In this document: piece after piece, positions 1 to 6,010 of the stretch
How positions within the stretch are numbered: position 1 is the stretch's first letter
Layout of the letters: each line of letters starts with the position of its first letter
Assembly (NCBI GenBank): GCA_038213005.1
Contig: JBBQTU010000235.1
Span: 1 to 6,411, forward strand
Origin: JBBQTU01 sp038213005
Lineage (GTDB): Bacteria > Planctomycetota > Phycisphaerae > Tepidisphaerales > Tepidisphaeraceae
Length of the DNA stretch: 6,411 bases
Direction of reading: 5' to 3'
Position numbers and translations under genes: made by a program
The notes under the pieces: generated by a model
Seen by the model: only the letters and a program-made list of their open reading frames with translations
What the model was told of the DNA's origin: nothing
Databases searched by the model: none

Positions 1-48
1 AGGAGCAACACACGCGGAAGAAAGAAGCACCATGGTCACGCGGGATTC

Positions 49-93
49 TAATTGTCGCTGACGCCTAATTATAATTGTCGCTTGACAGGCGTC
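49..93. repeat. Pair of short AT-rich direct repeats with dyad symmetry
   Basis: The 11-base word TAATTGTCGCT occurs at 49-59 and again at 72-82, followed each time by GAC (with one extra T in the second copy). The second copy contains the inverted half-sites TGTC and GACA around GCTT. Between the copies is a perfect 10-base palindrome, AATTATAATT, at 67-76, and GACGCC at 60-65 is mirrored by GGCGTC at 88-93. The AT-rich block contrasts with the GC-rich surroundings and lies just before a RAYT remnant. It could be a REP-type element, an IS end or an operator; the sequence does not decide. Confidence 0.5.
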
Positions 94-105
94 CGTGTTT
101 CGCGG

Positions 106-123
106 CCGGGGCGCTGGCCCCGG
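106..123. repeat. GC-rich hairpin beside the RAYT remnant
   Basis: A perfect 7-bp inverted repeat, CCGGGGC at 106-112 and GCCCCGG at 117-123, encloses a 4-base loop. No T-tract follows on either strand, so it is not an intrinsic terminator. RAYT transposases act on short palindromic REP hairpins, so a GC-rich hairpin near a RAYT remnant is suggestive. It could also be chance in GC-rich DNA. Confidence 0.4.
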
Positions 124-189
124 GGCGGGTGGACGCGATGACGAGCGGGAGGGAGCCGGGAGCCGTCGCGCTGGGAGTTGAGCCTTTCC

Positions 190-275
190 CGCGGGCGGCG
201 GTGCGCGATGATGGATGGACAGCCCGGACGGTCAAGGCGTTGGGACTCGAATACACGGTGTGGCGAGGGAGATAA
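190..275 (+). pseudogene. REP-associated tyrosine transposase (RAYT, Y1_Tnp-type), C-terminal remnant
   Basis: Only the extreme C-terminus of a RAYT-like transposase remains. From 207 the frame reads DDGWTARTVKALGLEYTVWR, then GR and TAA at 273-275. This fits the conserved end of the family, RGRPFGD..W..RTA..LGLE.TLR.RGR. The preceding RGR motif is found at 190-201 but in another frame, so one base appears lost near 205. The catalytic HUH domain with its Tyr and His-x-His residues is absent; the sequence before 190 shows no recognisable transposase. It is therefore a degraded fragment and not a functional gene. A related but diverged fragment lies in inverted orientation at 6011-6193. Identification rests on pattern recognition of the tail motif. 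Confidence 0.6.
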
Positions 276-378
276 CCCATGTGGGAAAGAGGCTGCAAAG
301 TGACAAAGCCACTAGGTGCGTCGCCCTGCGATCCCTTAAGCTTTTCGAGATGGAACGACTTGACCAGGTACGGCCGCG

Positions 379-1411
379 TCATTCGGCGGCTGGGACCTTT
401 GGCGCGGCTTGCAGGAGATTCTCCTGCTCATCCAAGGGCTGGGCTTTTCGGACCTGTTCCTGGATTGCTGCGGCTTCGCTTGAAAGCCCGGCCTCGGCCT
501 TGGTGGACACCTCATCCTCGCCCGTCGTCGGTTTGTGGCCATCGGGTGGTCGCAATCGTTGGCGTTCCCCGCTCTGATCTGATTCTCCGTTAAGCAGGGT
601 GACGGGAACGCCGCGTGGGAAGATGACTTCGCGTGCCTCGTCAGGCATCGAGATGCCGTTTTCCTGAAACGCGCGCTTCACCAGCCGGATGACCGAGGAT
701 CGCACCTTCAGATAACTGTGAGTTTCACCATTGAGCCAAAAGTAGATGCGCAGATTCACCGTGGCCTTGTCGAGGTTATCTACCAGTACCCAAGGCTCCG
801 GGTCGTTCAGAACGGCCGGATGGTTGGCAAGCACCTTTCGGGCGACTTCCTGCGCCTTGTCGATGGGGTCGTCGTAGCCGATACCGACGACGAAGTCCTC
901 TCGACGATTTGGGTTGGCGGTAAAGTTGCGCAGGACGCTCTTATAGACCAGGGCGTTGGGAATCTGGACGATGTTGCCGCTGAGTGTCATGAGGACAGAC
1001 GTGCGGATATTCAGTTGCTGAATGAACCCCAGGACGCCGGCGACCTCAATCAGGTCGCCGCTCTCAAAAGGGCGCTGGACGCTGAGGAATACGCTGGCCA
1101 GGAAGTTTTCCGTGATATCTCGGAATGCTATACCGACGGCGAGCCCGACCAGGCCGGTGCCGCCCACGATCGTGAGCGCGAGTTGGGTCAGACCAGAGAC
1201 GCAGGACGATATACGTGCCAGCGAGGAAAACAAGAAGTCCTGCTCCCCAGGCGACAACGCCCAGCAGGAGTTTCGCGCGGACCCGCTTGCGGAAAAACGC
1301 CTGCATCGCCCGCGCCACCAGCCAGCCAGCACCCGCCGACAAGACCAGAATGAATAGACCGAAAATAATGAAAGTGGTAAATGACTGGAACTTCCTCCCT
1401 CGACCAAGCTG
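379..1411 (-). pseudogene. MscS-family mechanosensitive ion channel, frameshifted and lacking a clear start
   Basis: The product would be a small-conductance mechanosensitive channel, an inner-membrane valve that releases solutes on hypo-osmotic shock. From 1200 to the TGA at 379 one frame encodes TM3 and the beta domain: GGTGLVGLAVGIAFRD, then ENFLASVFLSVQRPFESGD, then QIPNALVYKSVLRNFTANP. The upstream part (TM1 and TM2, with LLLGVVAWGAGLLVFLAGTY) lies in a different frame, from about 1390 to 1202. Joining them needs a one-base loss or two-base gain at about 1201; restoring two bases gives the family-like LRVSGLTQLALT. The TM1 frame has no ATG or GTG after the TAA of the upstream HPF gene; the first TTG (1342) lies inside TM1. 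A purine-rich GGGAGG at 1394-1399 could be the ribosome site, but no start codon follows at normal spacing. The open frame starting with TTG at 1407 is the wrong frame for its first 68 residues. A charged, Gln/Glu-rich tail of about 70 residues follows the conserved domain. It sits directly after HPF. It is either a recent pseudogene or a sequencing error; family identity is certain. Confidence 0.85.
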
Positions 1412-1762
1412 TTATTCCGCCGCCATCGCTTCGCCGGTTGACGTGCGTCCCTTGGGATCGTGAAGTTTTTCGAACGTGCTGTTCAGGAGCCTAGCCATCT
1501 TCTCGACGGCGCTGTCGAGCGCCTCGTCGAGCGTGACGGCGACCCCTTCGACCACGACCGGCTGCATGCCCGCGGGCCGGGCTTCGAGGACGCAGCGTTT
1601 GTCGTCGCCGTTGGATTTGGAAGCGTTGTCGTCTCTCAAATGTACTTCGACACGGGTCAACTGCGTGAATCGGCCCAGCGCCGCTTCGACGGTCGATTGA
1701 ACATGTTGGTCAAAGGCTTCGCTTCCCTTGATATCGTGGCCGGTGTTGACTTGGACTTGCAT
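1412..1762 (-). CDS. HPF/RaiA-family ribosome-associated (hibernation) factor
   Basis: This is a 116-residue protein of the short HPF/RaiA (sigma-54 modulation, ribosome-associated inhibitor) type. Such proteins bind the decoding region of the 30S subunit and shut down ribosomes in stationary phase or stress. The sequence shows the beta-alpha-beta-beta-beta-alpha plan: an N-terminal strand MQVQVNTGHDIKGSE, a helix (residues 15-32), strands LTRVEVHLRDDN and KRCVLEARPAG, then a final helix (LDEALDSAVEKMARLLNS). It lacks the C-terminal dimerisation domain of long HPF. The ATG at 1762 is preceded by AGGAA at a spacing of 5 bases, supporting this start. It lies 41 bases after the basic-protein gene and immediately before the MscS reading frame, so the three are probably one transcript. 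The last residues after the final helix are a short disordered tail. No sign of damage is seen. Confidence 0.9.
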   Translation of the reverse strand: MQVQVNTGHDIKGSEAFDQHVQSTVEAALGRFTQLTRVEVHLRDDNASKSNGDDKRCVLEARPAGMQPVVVEGVAVTLDEALDSAVEKMARLLNSTFEKLHDPKGRTSTGEAMAAE

Positions 1763-1803
1763 ATTGGTTCCTTCTGTCCGTGGAGACGGGCGTTCGAATA
1801 GCG

Positions 1804-2298
1804 TTATTGCTTCGCATCCCGGCGGGCCTGAGCGCGCTTGCCGCTTGCGGAGGCCTTTCCAACACGCCGGCCTTCAAGGCCGGCCTCCTTCTTCCGGGCA
1901 TATTTGGCGGCGGTCTGCGCCCGTTTCTGCTGGGCAGAGCCTATTGGCGATGGGCTCGACAGCGCGGGGCCGCTGGTTACATCATTGCGCGTTTGCTCCC
2001 CTGGCCGCGATTTGCCGCCGGCATTGGTGTTGCCATTCTTAGCCGGTGTCTTTGAAGGCTTCATCGGCGACGACGCCGCGTCGACTGCTCCGCCTTCATT
2101 CTCCCACTCTGCCAAGGCGCGAGCCTTCGGTTTCTCCGGCTGTTTGGGTGGAGTGGTGTCACTCATACGCAACCGTTTCAAAGCGCGGCCCAGCCGACCC
2201 GAGCGGCGCAGCGAAGCACTGCGATGCGATCCCGGACCAGCTCCTGGCGTCGCCATCGGCGCTAGACCAAGGCGTTTGCGTTTCCTTTTCTGGATCAT
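1804..2298 (-). CDS. Very basic, low-complexity hypothetical protein
   Basis: This is a 164-residue protein that I do not recognise. The start at 2298 is chosen because AAGGAA lies about 6 bases ahead of the ATG; an internal ATG at residue 45 (MSDTTPPKQPEKPKARALAE) lacks such a site but could be the original start. Residues 1-44 are rich in Arg and Lys with a KRKRKR run at 4-9. Residues 45-65 end in a short ordered-looking motif, ALAEWENEGGA. Residues 66-120 are Pro/Ser/Thr/Gly/Asn-rich and look disordered. Residues 121-164 are again strongly basic and Ala-rich (KRAQTAAKYARKKEAGLEGR), possibly helical. No signal peptide or membrane segment is present. The charge pattern suits nucleic-acid or ribosome binding. 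It is the first gene of the apparent operon with HPF and MscS, 41 bases upstream of HPF. A GC hairpin at 1866-1884 lies within the coding region. Function is unknown. Confidence 0.65.
   Translation of the reverse strand: MIQKRKRKRLGLAPMATPGAGPGSHRSASLRRSGRLGRALKRLRMSDTTPPKQPEKPKARALAEWENEGGAVDAASSPMKPSKTPAKNGNTNAGGKSRPGEQTRNDVTSGPALSSPSPIGSAQQKRAQTAAKYARKKEAGLEGRRVGKASASGKRAQARRDAKQ
1866..1884. repeat. Perfect inverted repeat inside the basic-protein gene
   Basis: GCCGGCCTT at 1866-1874 and AAGGCCGGC at 1876-1884 form a 9-bp inverted repeat with one central base, so the real stem is about 7 bp. It falls within codons for the EAGLEGRR stretch. No T-run follows it, so it is not a standard terminator. 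It may affect transcription between this gene and HPF, or simply reflect GC-rich codon choice. Confidence 0.35.
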
Positions 2299-2383
2299 TT
2301 ATATTCCTTTCATATCGATGGTAGCAGCGTGCTGCGCACAAACCCACTGTAAAAATCTGGCGACTACGGCCGCGTGCCCACCT

Positions 2384-3076
2384 TCATCCCGGCGTGCGGG
2401 CTTCGGCGGGATCCCGCTGGAGGCGTTTCACAATGGCCTCGGCGGCGTGGCGGTCGCGCGGGTCGGGGATGCTGAAACGAGCGGCGTCGCCGATGAGGTC
2501 GGCCTGGGCTCGCAGCGCGGCTCGGCGCTGCGCATCGTGGGTGCAATCGCCGATCGCCTCCAGTGCCGTCAGCAATGCCAGCAGGACGGCGACGTTGCCC
2601 TGGGCATTCTGGCGGATCTGGTCGAACGCCTCGGCGAGCATTCCCTGGAACGTCGGACCTCGCGCGATGACCCGCAATTCCGCGCCATGCTCGGCAGCGT
2701 CCATCCGGTAGCGTGCCTCGCTGCGCCGCGCCGCCAGCCGCGCAAGAATCGCCGATAGGTAGTTCACGCAGGTGACGGCCGTGGTCGTGTCGTTGATGCC
2801 CGGCGAGAGCGCCTTGAGCGCCACATCCACGATCTGCCGAACGCCGAAGCCGGCATCCTGCACCATCGTGCGATCGTGGCCGATGGTGAATGTCGCGTCG
2901 ATCCGGGCTGCGAATTCCTCGTCGGGCGCGCCGGCGGCGATGCAGACCAGCGAACGAAAACACCGCTTTGCCAGCATGCAAGGGTGGTGGCACGAGACGC
3001 ACGTGGCGGGCAATTGACAGGTGGCTGGCATGGATAAGGTGAGGCGTTGATATGGGGGGCGTTGATAAGGGGTCAC
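2384..3076 (-). pseudogene. DUF2254 membrane protein, C-terminal remnant
   Basis: The open frame of 230 codons matches the soluble C-terminal half of DUF2254 proteins. The hallmark run is at residues 64-100: FTIGHDRTMVQDAGFGVRQ, then IVDVALKALSPGINDTTTAV (family consensus R-T-x-x-Q-D-x-x-F-G-I-R-Q and ALSPGINDPxTA). Here Pro of GINDP is Thr. The rest (YLSAILARLAARR; FDQIRQNAQGNVAVLLALL; a helical tail) also fits. Full family members are over 400 residues with about four N-terminal membrane helices; these are wholly missing. Recognisable similarity starts near residue 41 (about position 2956). Residues 1-40 look unrelated and contain a PYQR-PPYQR repeat, which reflects a tandem repeat in the DNA. 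The nominal start is GTG at 3076 without a convincing ribosome site. Only 275 bases separate the homologous part from the next gene, so the front half is gone and not merely out of frame. Function of the family is unknown. Confidence 0.75.
3043..3072. repeat. 15-bp tandem duplication
   Basis: GGCGTTGATATGGGG (3043-3057) is followed at once by GGCGTTGATAAGGGG (3058-3072), 14 of 15 bases identical. It lies upstream of the point where DUF2254 similarity ends, in sequence with no recognisable gene, and may be a scar of the rearrangement that removed the front of that gene. Confidence 0.6.
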
Positions 3077-3225
3077 CGCATATTCTCATGACCGCCGGGC
3101 GGCAGATCGAAGTGGTTCCGGCATGGAAGTGGATGGACTGATCGGTGTGTCTATAGTGAACACGCGATGATCGGCTCGGCTTCCGCGTCGGTGGAGCTAA
3201 GGCACCGCTTGGCTGCGTGTGCCCG

Positions 3226-4791
3226 TTATTTCGGCGTACGTTGCAGGCGATAGAGTTTGCCGGTGCGGGGGTGGATGGTCTTGGGTTGGCCGTTTTCGTA
3301 ATCGATCTGGCCACAGTCCAGGATGTACATTGAGCCGTCGGGGCTGAACTTGACGTCGACGGGGCGCTCCAGCAGTTCGACGGCTTCGCTGGGTGTGCGG
3401 CCGGAGATGATGCCTTTGGTGTTGAAGACCAGGTCGAAGGTGCGTCGGGCGTCGACATCGACGCAGACGACCTTTCGGCCGACCGGGGCGGAGTCCAGTC
3501 CGCTGGTCTCGGCGAGATCGTGGTCGCCGGCCAGGGCGATGATGGCCGAGCCGCGGAATTCGCGGAAATCGCTTTGTGAGGGGACGAAATCGAGTCGGGC
3601 GGCGCCGGCCTGGACGGGGAAGGTGGCCAGCAGGAGGGTGTTGCGGTCGGGGCGGAGCAGGCCACTGGCCTGGTGGTCGATCAGGAAGGAGAGTTCCGGA
3701 TAGCCGCTCTTGATGATCATGTCGGCGGGCGGCTGGAATCGCGGGTCGTCGATGGGCAGAAGGTCGGCGCTGTAGTCGGGCCAGCCATACCAGGTGCCGC
3801 GCACCACGCGCAGAAGGGTGTCGGGGTCATTCTTCACCGGGCGGGTGCCGCGGAGTTCCATGCCTGCGTTGGTGGCATAGATGCGGCCATATTCATTGAA
3901 GGCCAGGCCGCGGGCATAGCGGAGGCCGTTGGCCTCGACGTGAACATCGCCGCCCTTGGGGCTGACGGAGTAGATGGCGGCGGAGGGCTTGCCGTTTTCG
4001 GGCGGGCGCACCCATGTGAGTTTGCTCTGTCCGAAGGGCTGAAATGGCGCGGTGACGGCGAGGTTATTGCCGCTGAAGAAGCCAGCGCGTGGATTGGTGC
4101 TGTCAAAGCGGTAGCCCAGAAGTTTGAGCGAGACGCCGGGGATGTCGGCGGCGTTGGGGTGTTTCTCGGTCCAGGTCTCCCAGTTGTCGGCGCCCACGAC
4201 GCCGGAGTTGGTCATGCTGCCGACGCCGAAGTAGAGGCGGCTGCCGTCGGGGCCGATGGCGATGTCGGTCAGCCCGTAGTCGCCCTCAGCCGGGAGGTCG
4301 GCGACGACGGTCGTAGGATTCCCGTGGTAGTCGAACGAGGTGACCACCCCGCGATCGTTGGCATCGCGGTGGGTCACATAGAGCCTGCCGTCGGCGACGA
4401 CCATGCCGCCCACGGGGCCGCGTACGATGAACTTGCCCTGGGCGCTGCCCAGCGGCATGGCGACGTTCTTCTTGGGATAGATGTCAAAACGGGTGCCGTC
4501 GGTCTTGAAGCCGAAGATGCGGACGTCGTCGCCCTGCAGGGCGTTCTCGGCGATGATCACCGATCCGTCGGAGTCGAACGCGATGGCGGTTGGCGCGGTC
4601 AGGAATCGCGCGGCGAGTTTGAGTTCATAGCCGGCGGGATACTCGACGACCGCGCGGTCGATGGAATGCTGCTGCAGGCGCGACGGGATGAACGTCACCT
4701 CCTGCTGACAGCCCGACAACACTGCCGCCGCCAAGACGGCTACCAGAGCCGACCATTGCCGCAGAACCACCGGACGCCGAGAGTACATCAT
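3226..4791 (-). CDS. PQQ-dependent sugar (glucose/sorbosone) dehydrogenase-like beta-propeller lipoprotein
   Basis: This is a 521-residue protein predicted to be exported and lipid-anchored. The N-terminus has basic residues, a hydrophobic stretch (WSALVAVLAAAVLSGC) and a lipobox LSGC with Cys28 as the lipidation site. The start at 4791 is chosen because GGAG lies 7 bases upstream and because it gives a normal signal peptide; in-frame extension to 4932 adds non-signal sequence. The mature part is a beta-propeller with repeated blade motifs: LTAPTAIAFDSDGSVIIAE (63-81), LTDIAIGPDGSRLYFGVGS, ARGLAFNEYGRIYATNAG, DTLLRVVRGTWYGWPDY and PVDVKFSPDGSMYILDCGQ near the end. This pattern belongs to the soluble glucose dehydrogenase/L-sorbosone dehydrogenase fold, which oxidises sugars with PQQ. 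The substrate cannot be told. In relatives I recall, His follows GD before the G-P-D-G blade (GDHxxN); here the residue is Tyr (GDYGLTD), so catalysis is uncertain. It looks complete; the stop lies at 3226. It is separated from GNAT by a terminator and is probably transcribed alone. Confidence 0.8.
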   Translation of the reverse strand: MMYSRRPVVLRQWSALVAVLAAAVLSGCQQEVTFIPSRLQQHSIDRAVVEYPAGYELKLAARFLTAPTAIAFDSDGSVIIAENALQGDDVRIFGFKTDGTRFDIYPKKNVAMPLGSAQGKFIVRGPVGGMVVADGRLYVTHRDANDRGVVTSFDYHGNPTTVVADLPAEGDYGLTDIAIGPDGSRLYFGVGSMTNSGVVGADNWETWTEKHPNAADIPGVSLKLLGYRFDSTNPRAGFFSGNNLAVTAPFQPFGQSKLTWVRPPENGKPSAAIYSVSPKGGDVHVEANGLRYARGLAFNEYGRIYATNAGMELRGTRPVKNDPDTLLRVVRGTWYGWPDYSADLLPIDDPRFQPPADMIIKSGYPELSFLIDHQASGLLRPDRNTLLLATFPVQAGAARLDFVPSQSDFREFRGSAIIALAGDHDLAETSGLDSAPVGRKVVCVDVDARRTFDLVFNTKGIISGRTPSEAVELLERPVDVKFSPDGSMYILDCGQIDYENGQPKTIHPRTGKLYRLQRTPK

Positions 4792-4855
4792 GGCATAACT
4801 CCACACCGGGGCGAGTGAGTCGCGCAGGTGCTTACACAATTTCCGACCGTGGATA

Positions 4856-4883
4856 AGTGTAGTCATCCCAACGGGCCGGACAA
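4856..4883 (-). promoter_or_regulatory. Possible sigma-70-like promoter for the sugar dehydrogenase gene
   Basis: On the minus strand TTGTCC (4883-4878) and TACACT (4861-4856) are separated by 16 bases, each matching 4 of 6 consensus bases. They lie 65 bases before the chosen ATG and after the terminator of the upstream gene, where a promoter is expected. The match is modest and could be chance. Confidence 0.3.
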
Positions 4884-4930
4884 GGAGGGGCGCGACGGAC
4901 GGGCGAGACGGCGGCCGGGACGGTGAGGCC

Positions 4931-4973
4931 AAAAATAATACCGCCCGCCGCTGGAGGGCATGCGACGGGCGGT
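4931..4973 (-). terminator. Rho-independent terminator after the GNAT gene
   Basis: On the minus strand ACCGCCCGTCG (4973-4963) pairs with CGGCGGGCGGT (4950-4940) as an 11-bp stem including one G-U pair, with a 12-base loop. It is followed directly by ATTATTTTT. This is a textbook intrinsic terminator. It lies 222 bases past the GNAT stop and ahead of the sugar dehydrogenase gene. The stretch between (4974-5195) holds no recognisable gene; a perfect palindrome TTAACGTTAA sits at 4981-4990, next to the stem. Confidence 0.85.
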
Positions 4974-5195
4974 CGGAGGGTTAACGTTAAGTCATGTGGG
5001 AATTTACCATGTTGGGCTCGCTTGTCCAGAAAAAAATGCAAATAAAGTTGTGCTCACTTCGTAAACGCAAAAGGCTGACAAAAACTGGCGGGAATGACGA
5101 CGCAGATTTTCGAGATGGCCCGGCCGCAGGCGCATCAATATGAGAGTCATCCGAAGGCTGCGCAGCAGGCTGGCGGCGGGTGAGGCTTTGGCGGA

Positions 5196-5651
5196 TCAGC
5201 AGTTGCGGCAGGGATCGGGGACCTGGGCGCTGCCGGTGCCGCGTTGCATGATCAGGAGGTCGGGTCGGGCCTTGTAGCCAGCGACTTTCCAGAACTCGCG
5301 GTCGGTGGGGTTGTCGGCGACAAGGAAGATGTTGCAGCGGAGTATACCTTCGCTGCGCAGACGCTCCAGGCAGACGCGGACGAGTTGCATTCCCAGGCCC
5401 TGGCGACGGCGGAAGGGCGAGACGGCCAGGTGGTGCAGGTAGCCGCGGCGGCCGTCGTGACCGCACAGCACGGTGCCGATGATGCTGTCATTCTCTTCGG
5501 CGACCAGGCTCAGCCCGGGGTTGCGCTGCAGGAACCGTTGGATGCCCTCGCGCGAGTCGGAGTCGTTGAGGCCAATGCCTTGCATGCCGGTCCAGAGGGT
5601 GAGCACCTGGTCGTAATCTTCCATCGTCAACTGGCGAATGGTGACGTTCAT
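5196..5651 (-). CDS. GNAT-family N-acetyltransferase (YpeA-like)
   Basis: This is a 151-residue GNAT protein that would move an acetyl group from acetyl-CoA to an amine; the substrate is unknown. The order of elements is normal: strand MNVTIRQLTMEDYDQVLTLW, strand LSLVAEENDSIIGTVLCGHD (48-67), strand GYLHHLAVSPFRRR (70-83) and then the acetyl-CoA pyrophosphate loop RRQGLG (82-87) leading into helix MQLVRVCLERL. The late motif is NIFLVADNPTDREFWKVAGY (107-126). The layout, including the LW.. start and GYDGRRG-like turn, resembles E. coli YpeA. The C-terminus carries an extra tail ending in PDPCRNC, with two Cys residues in the last four. The start at 5651 gives full domain length, though no strong ribosome site is seen. 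It is the last gene before the terminator and is probably monocistronic, as no minus-strand gene lies close upstream. Confidence 0.88.
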   Translation of the reverse strand: MNVTIRQLTMEDYDQVLTLWTGMQGIGLNDSDSREGIQRFLQRNPGLSLVAEENDSIIGTVLCGHDGRRGYLHHLAVSPFRRRQGLGMQLVRVCLERLRSEGILRCNIFLVADNPTDREFWKVAGYKARPDLLIMQRGTGSAQVPDPCRNC

Positions 5652-5928
5652 GGCAGGTAGTTTACCGGATGAGGCGGGAAAACGAAGACAAGATTTCGCG
5701 GGTCTTGGGGCAGGGTGAGTGGAGGATAGGGGTTGAGGGGATAAGAATCATCACTATGCGGTACCTCATTCCGTTTCGCGGGGCGGGCAAGGCACCGAAC
5801 GGGGGCGGTATTCACTTGTCAGAGCAAGACACTATGCGGGCAGTGCTTGGCCGGGGCCTCAACGTCGGGGCCAGAGAGGGACCGTGAATACACGCGACGC
5901 GGGGACAGGGCGACACGGGGACTCGATC
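5652..5928. other. Intergenic stretch with no recognisable gene
   Basis: Upstream of the GNAT gene I see no protein with family character in any frame. A 10-base direct repeat, CACTATGCGG, occurs at 5752-5761 and 5830-5839, flanking a GC-rich block. Near the right end the word CGGGGAC occurs twice (5900-5906 and 5916-5922), resembling the GGGGAC-rich repeats seen near RAYT genes. The GNAT promoter must lie in this stretch but none stands out. Confidence 0.5.
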
Positions 5929-5981
5929 CAAGAAAAAAGGTGACATCAAGACCACCCAAAAATCAAGAAAAAGGTGACATC
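5929..5981. repeat. REP-like direct repeat next to the RAYT remnant
   Basis: CAAGAAAAAAGGTGACATC (5929-5947) and CAAGAAAAAGGTGACATC (5964-5981) are the same word except for one A in the A-run, spaced 35 bases apart. The core AGGTGAC recurs in inverted orientation as GTCACCT at 6010-6016, overlapping the RAYT stop codon. Repeats of the form AAAAAGGTGnCA are familiar as REP elements beside RAYT genes in several phyla, so the position fits. It is probably a REP/BIME-like element. Confidence 0.55.
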
Positions 5982-6010
5982 CCACATTGCGTGACTCCGT
6001 TGATCATCAG

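Noticed and set aside
240..262. tRNA T-arm-like GACTCGAATAC
   Set aside because: No acceptor or anticodon arms can be folded around it; it is part of the RAYT C-terminal codons.
1838..2758. Plus-strand open frame of 306 codons
   Set aside because: It overlaps the basic-protein gene and the DUF2254 remnant in antisense and has no recognisable motif.
2975..3005. CVSCH heme-c-like motif near the start of the DUF2254 open frame
   Set aside because: It lies in the non-homologous front part without signal peptide, axial ligand or cytochrome fold; a chance C-x-x-C-H is more likely.
2364..3665. Minus-strand open frame of 433 codons
   Set aside because: It is an alternative frame through the dehydrogenase 3' end and the DUF2254 remnant; Ser/Pro/Arg-rich composition with no family features.
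3673..4818. Long plus-strand open frame of 381 codons
   Set aside because: It is antisense to the sugar dehydrogenase gene, is rich in Gly/Ala/Val/Asp repeats typical of reversed GC-rich codons and shows no domain.
4987..5466. Minus-strand open frame of 159 codons overlapping the GNAT gene
   Set aside because: It is an Arg/Pro-rich shadow frame; the overlapping GNAT frame has clear family motifs.
5669..5887. Plus-strand open frame of 72 codons upstream of GNAT
   Set aside because: No ribosome site, no recognisable motif and no supporting context.
5915..5932. tRNA T-arm-like GGGACTCGATCC
   Set aside because: No cloverleaf can be built nearby; it belongs to the REP-like repetitive stretch.
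5929..5981. Possible CRISPR array
   Set aside because: Only two imperfect units, short repeats with an A-run and a 16-base gap; no further units and no cas gene.
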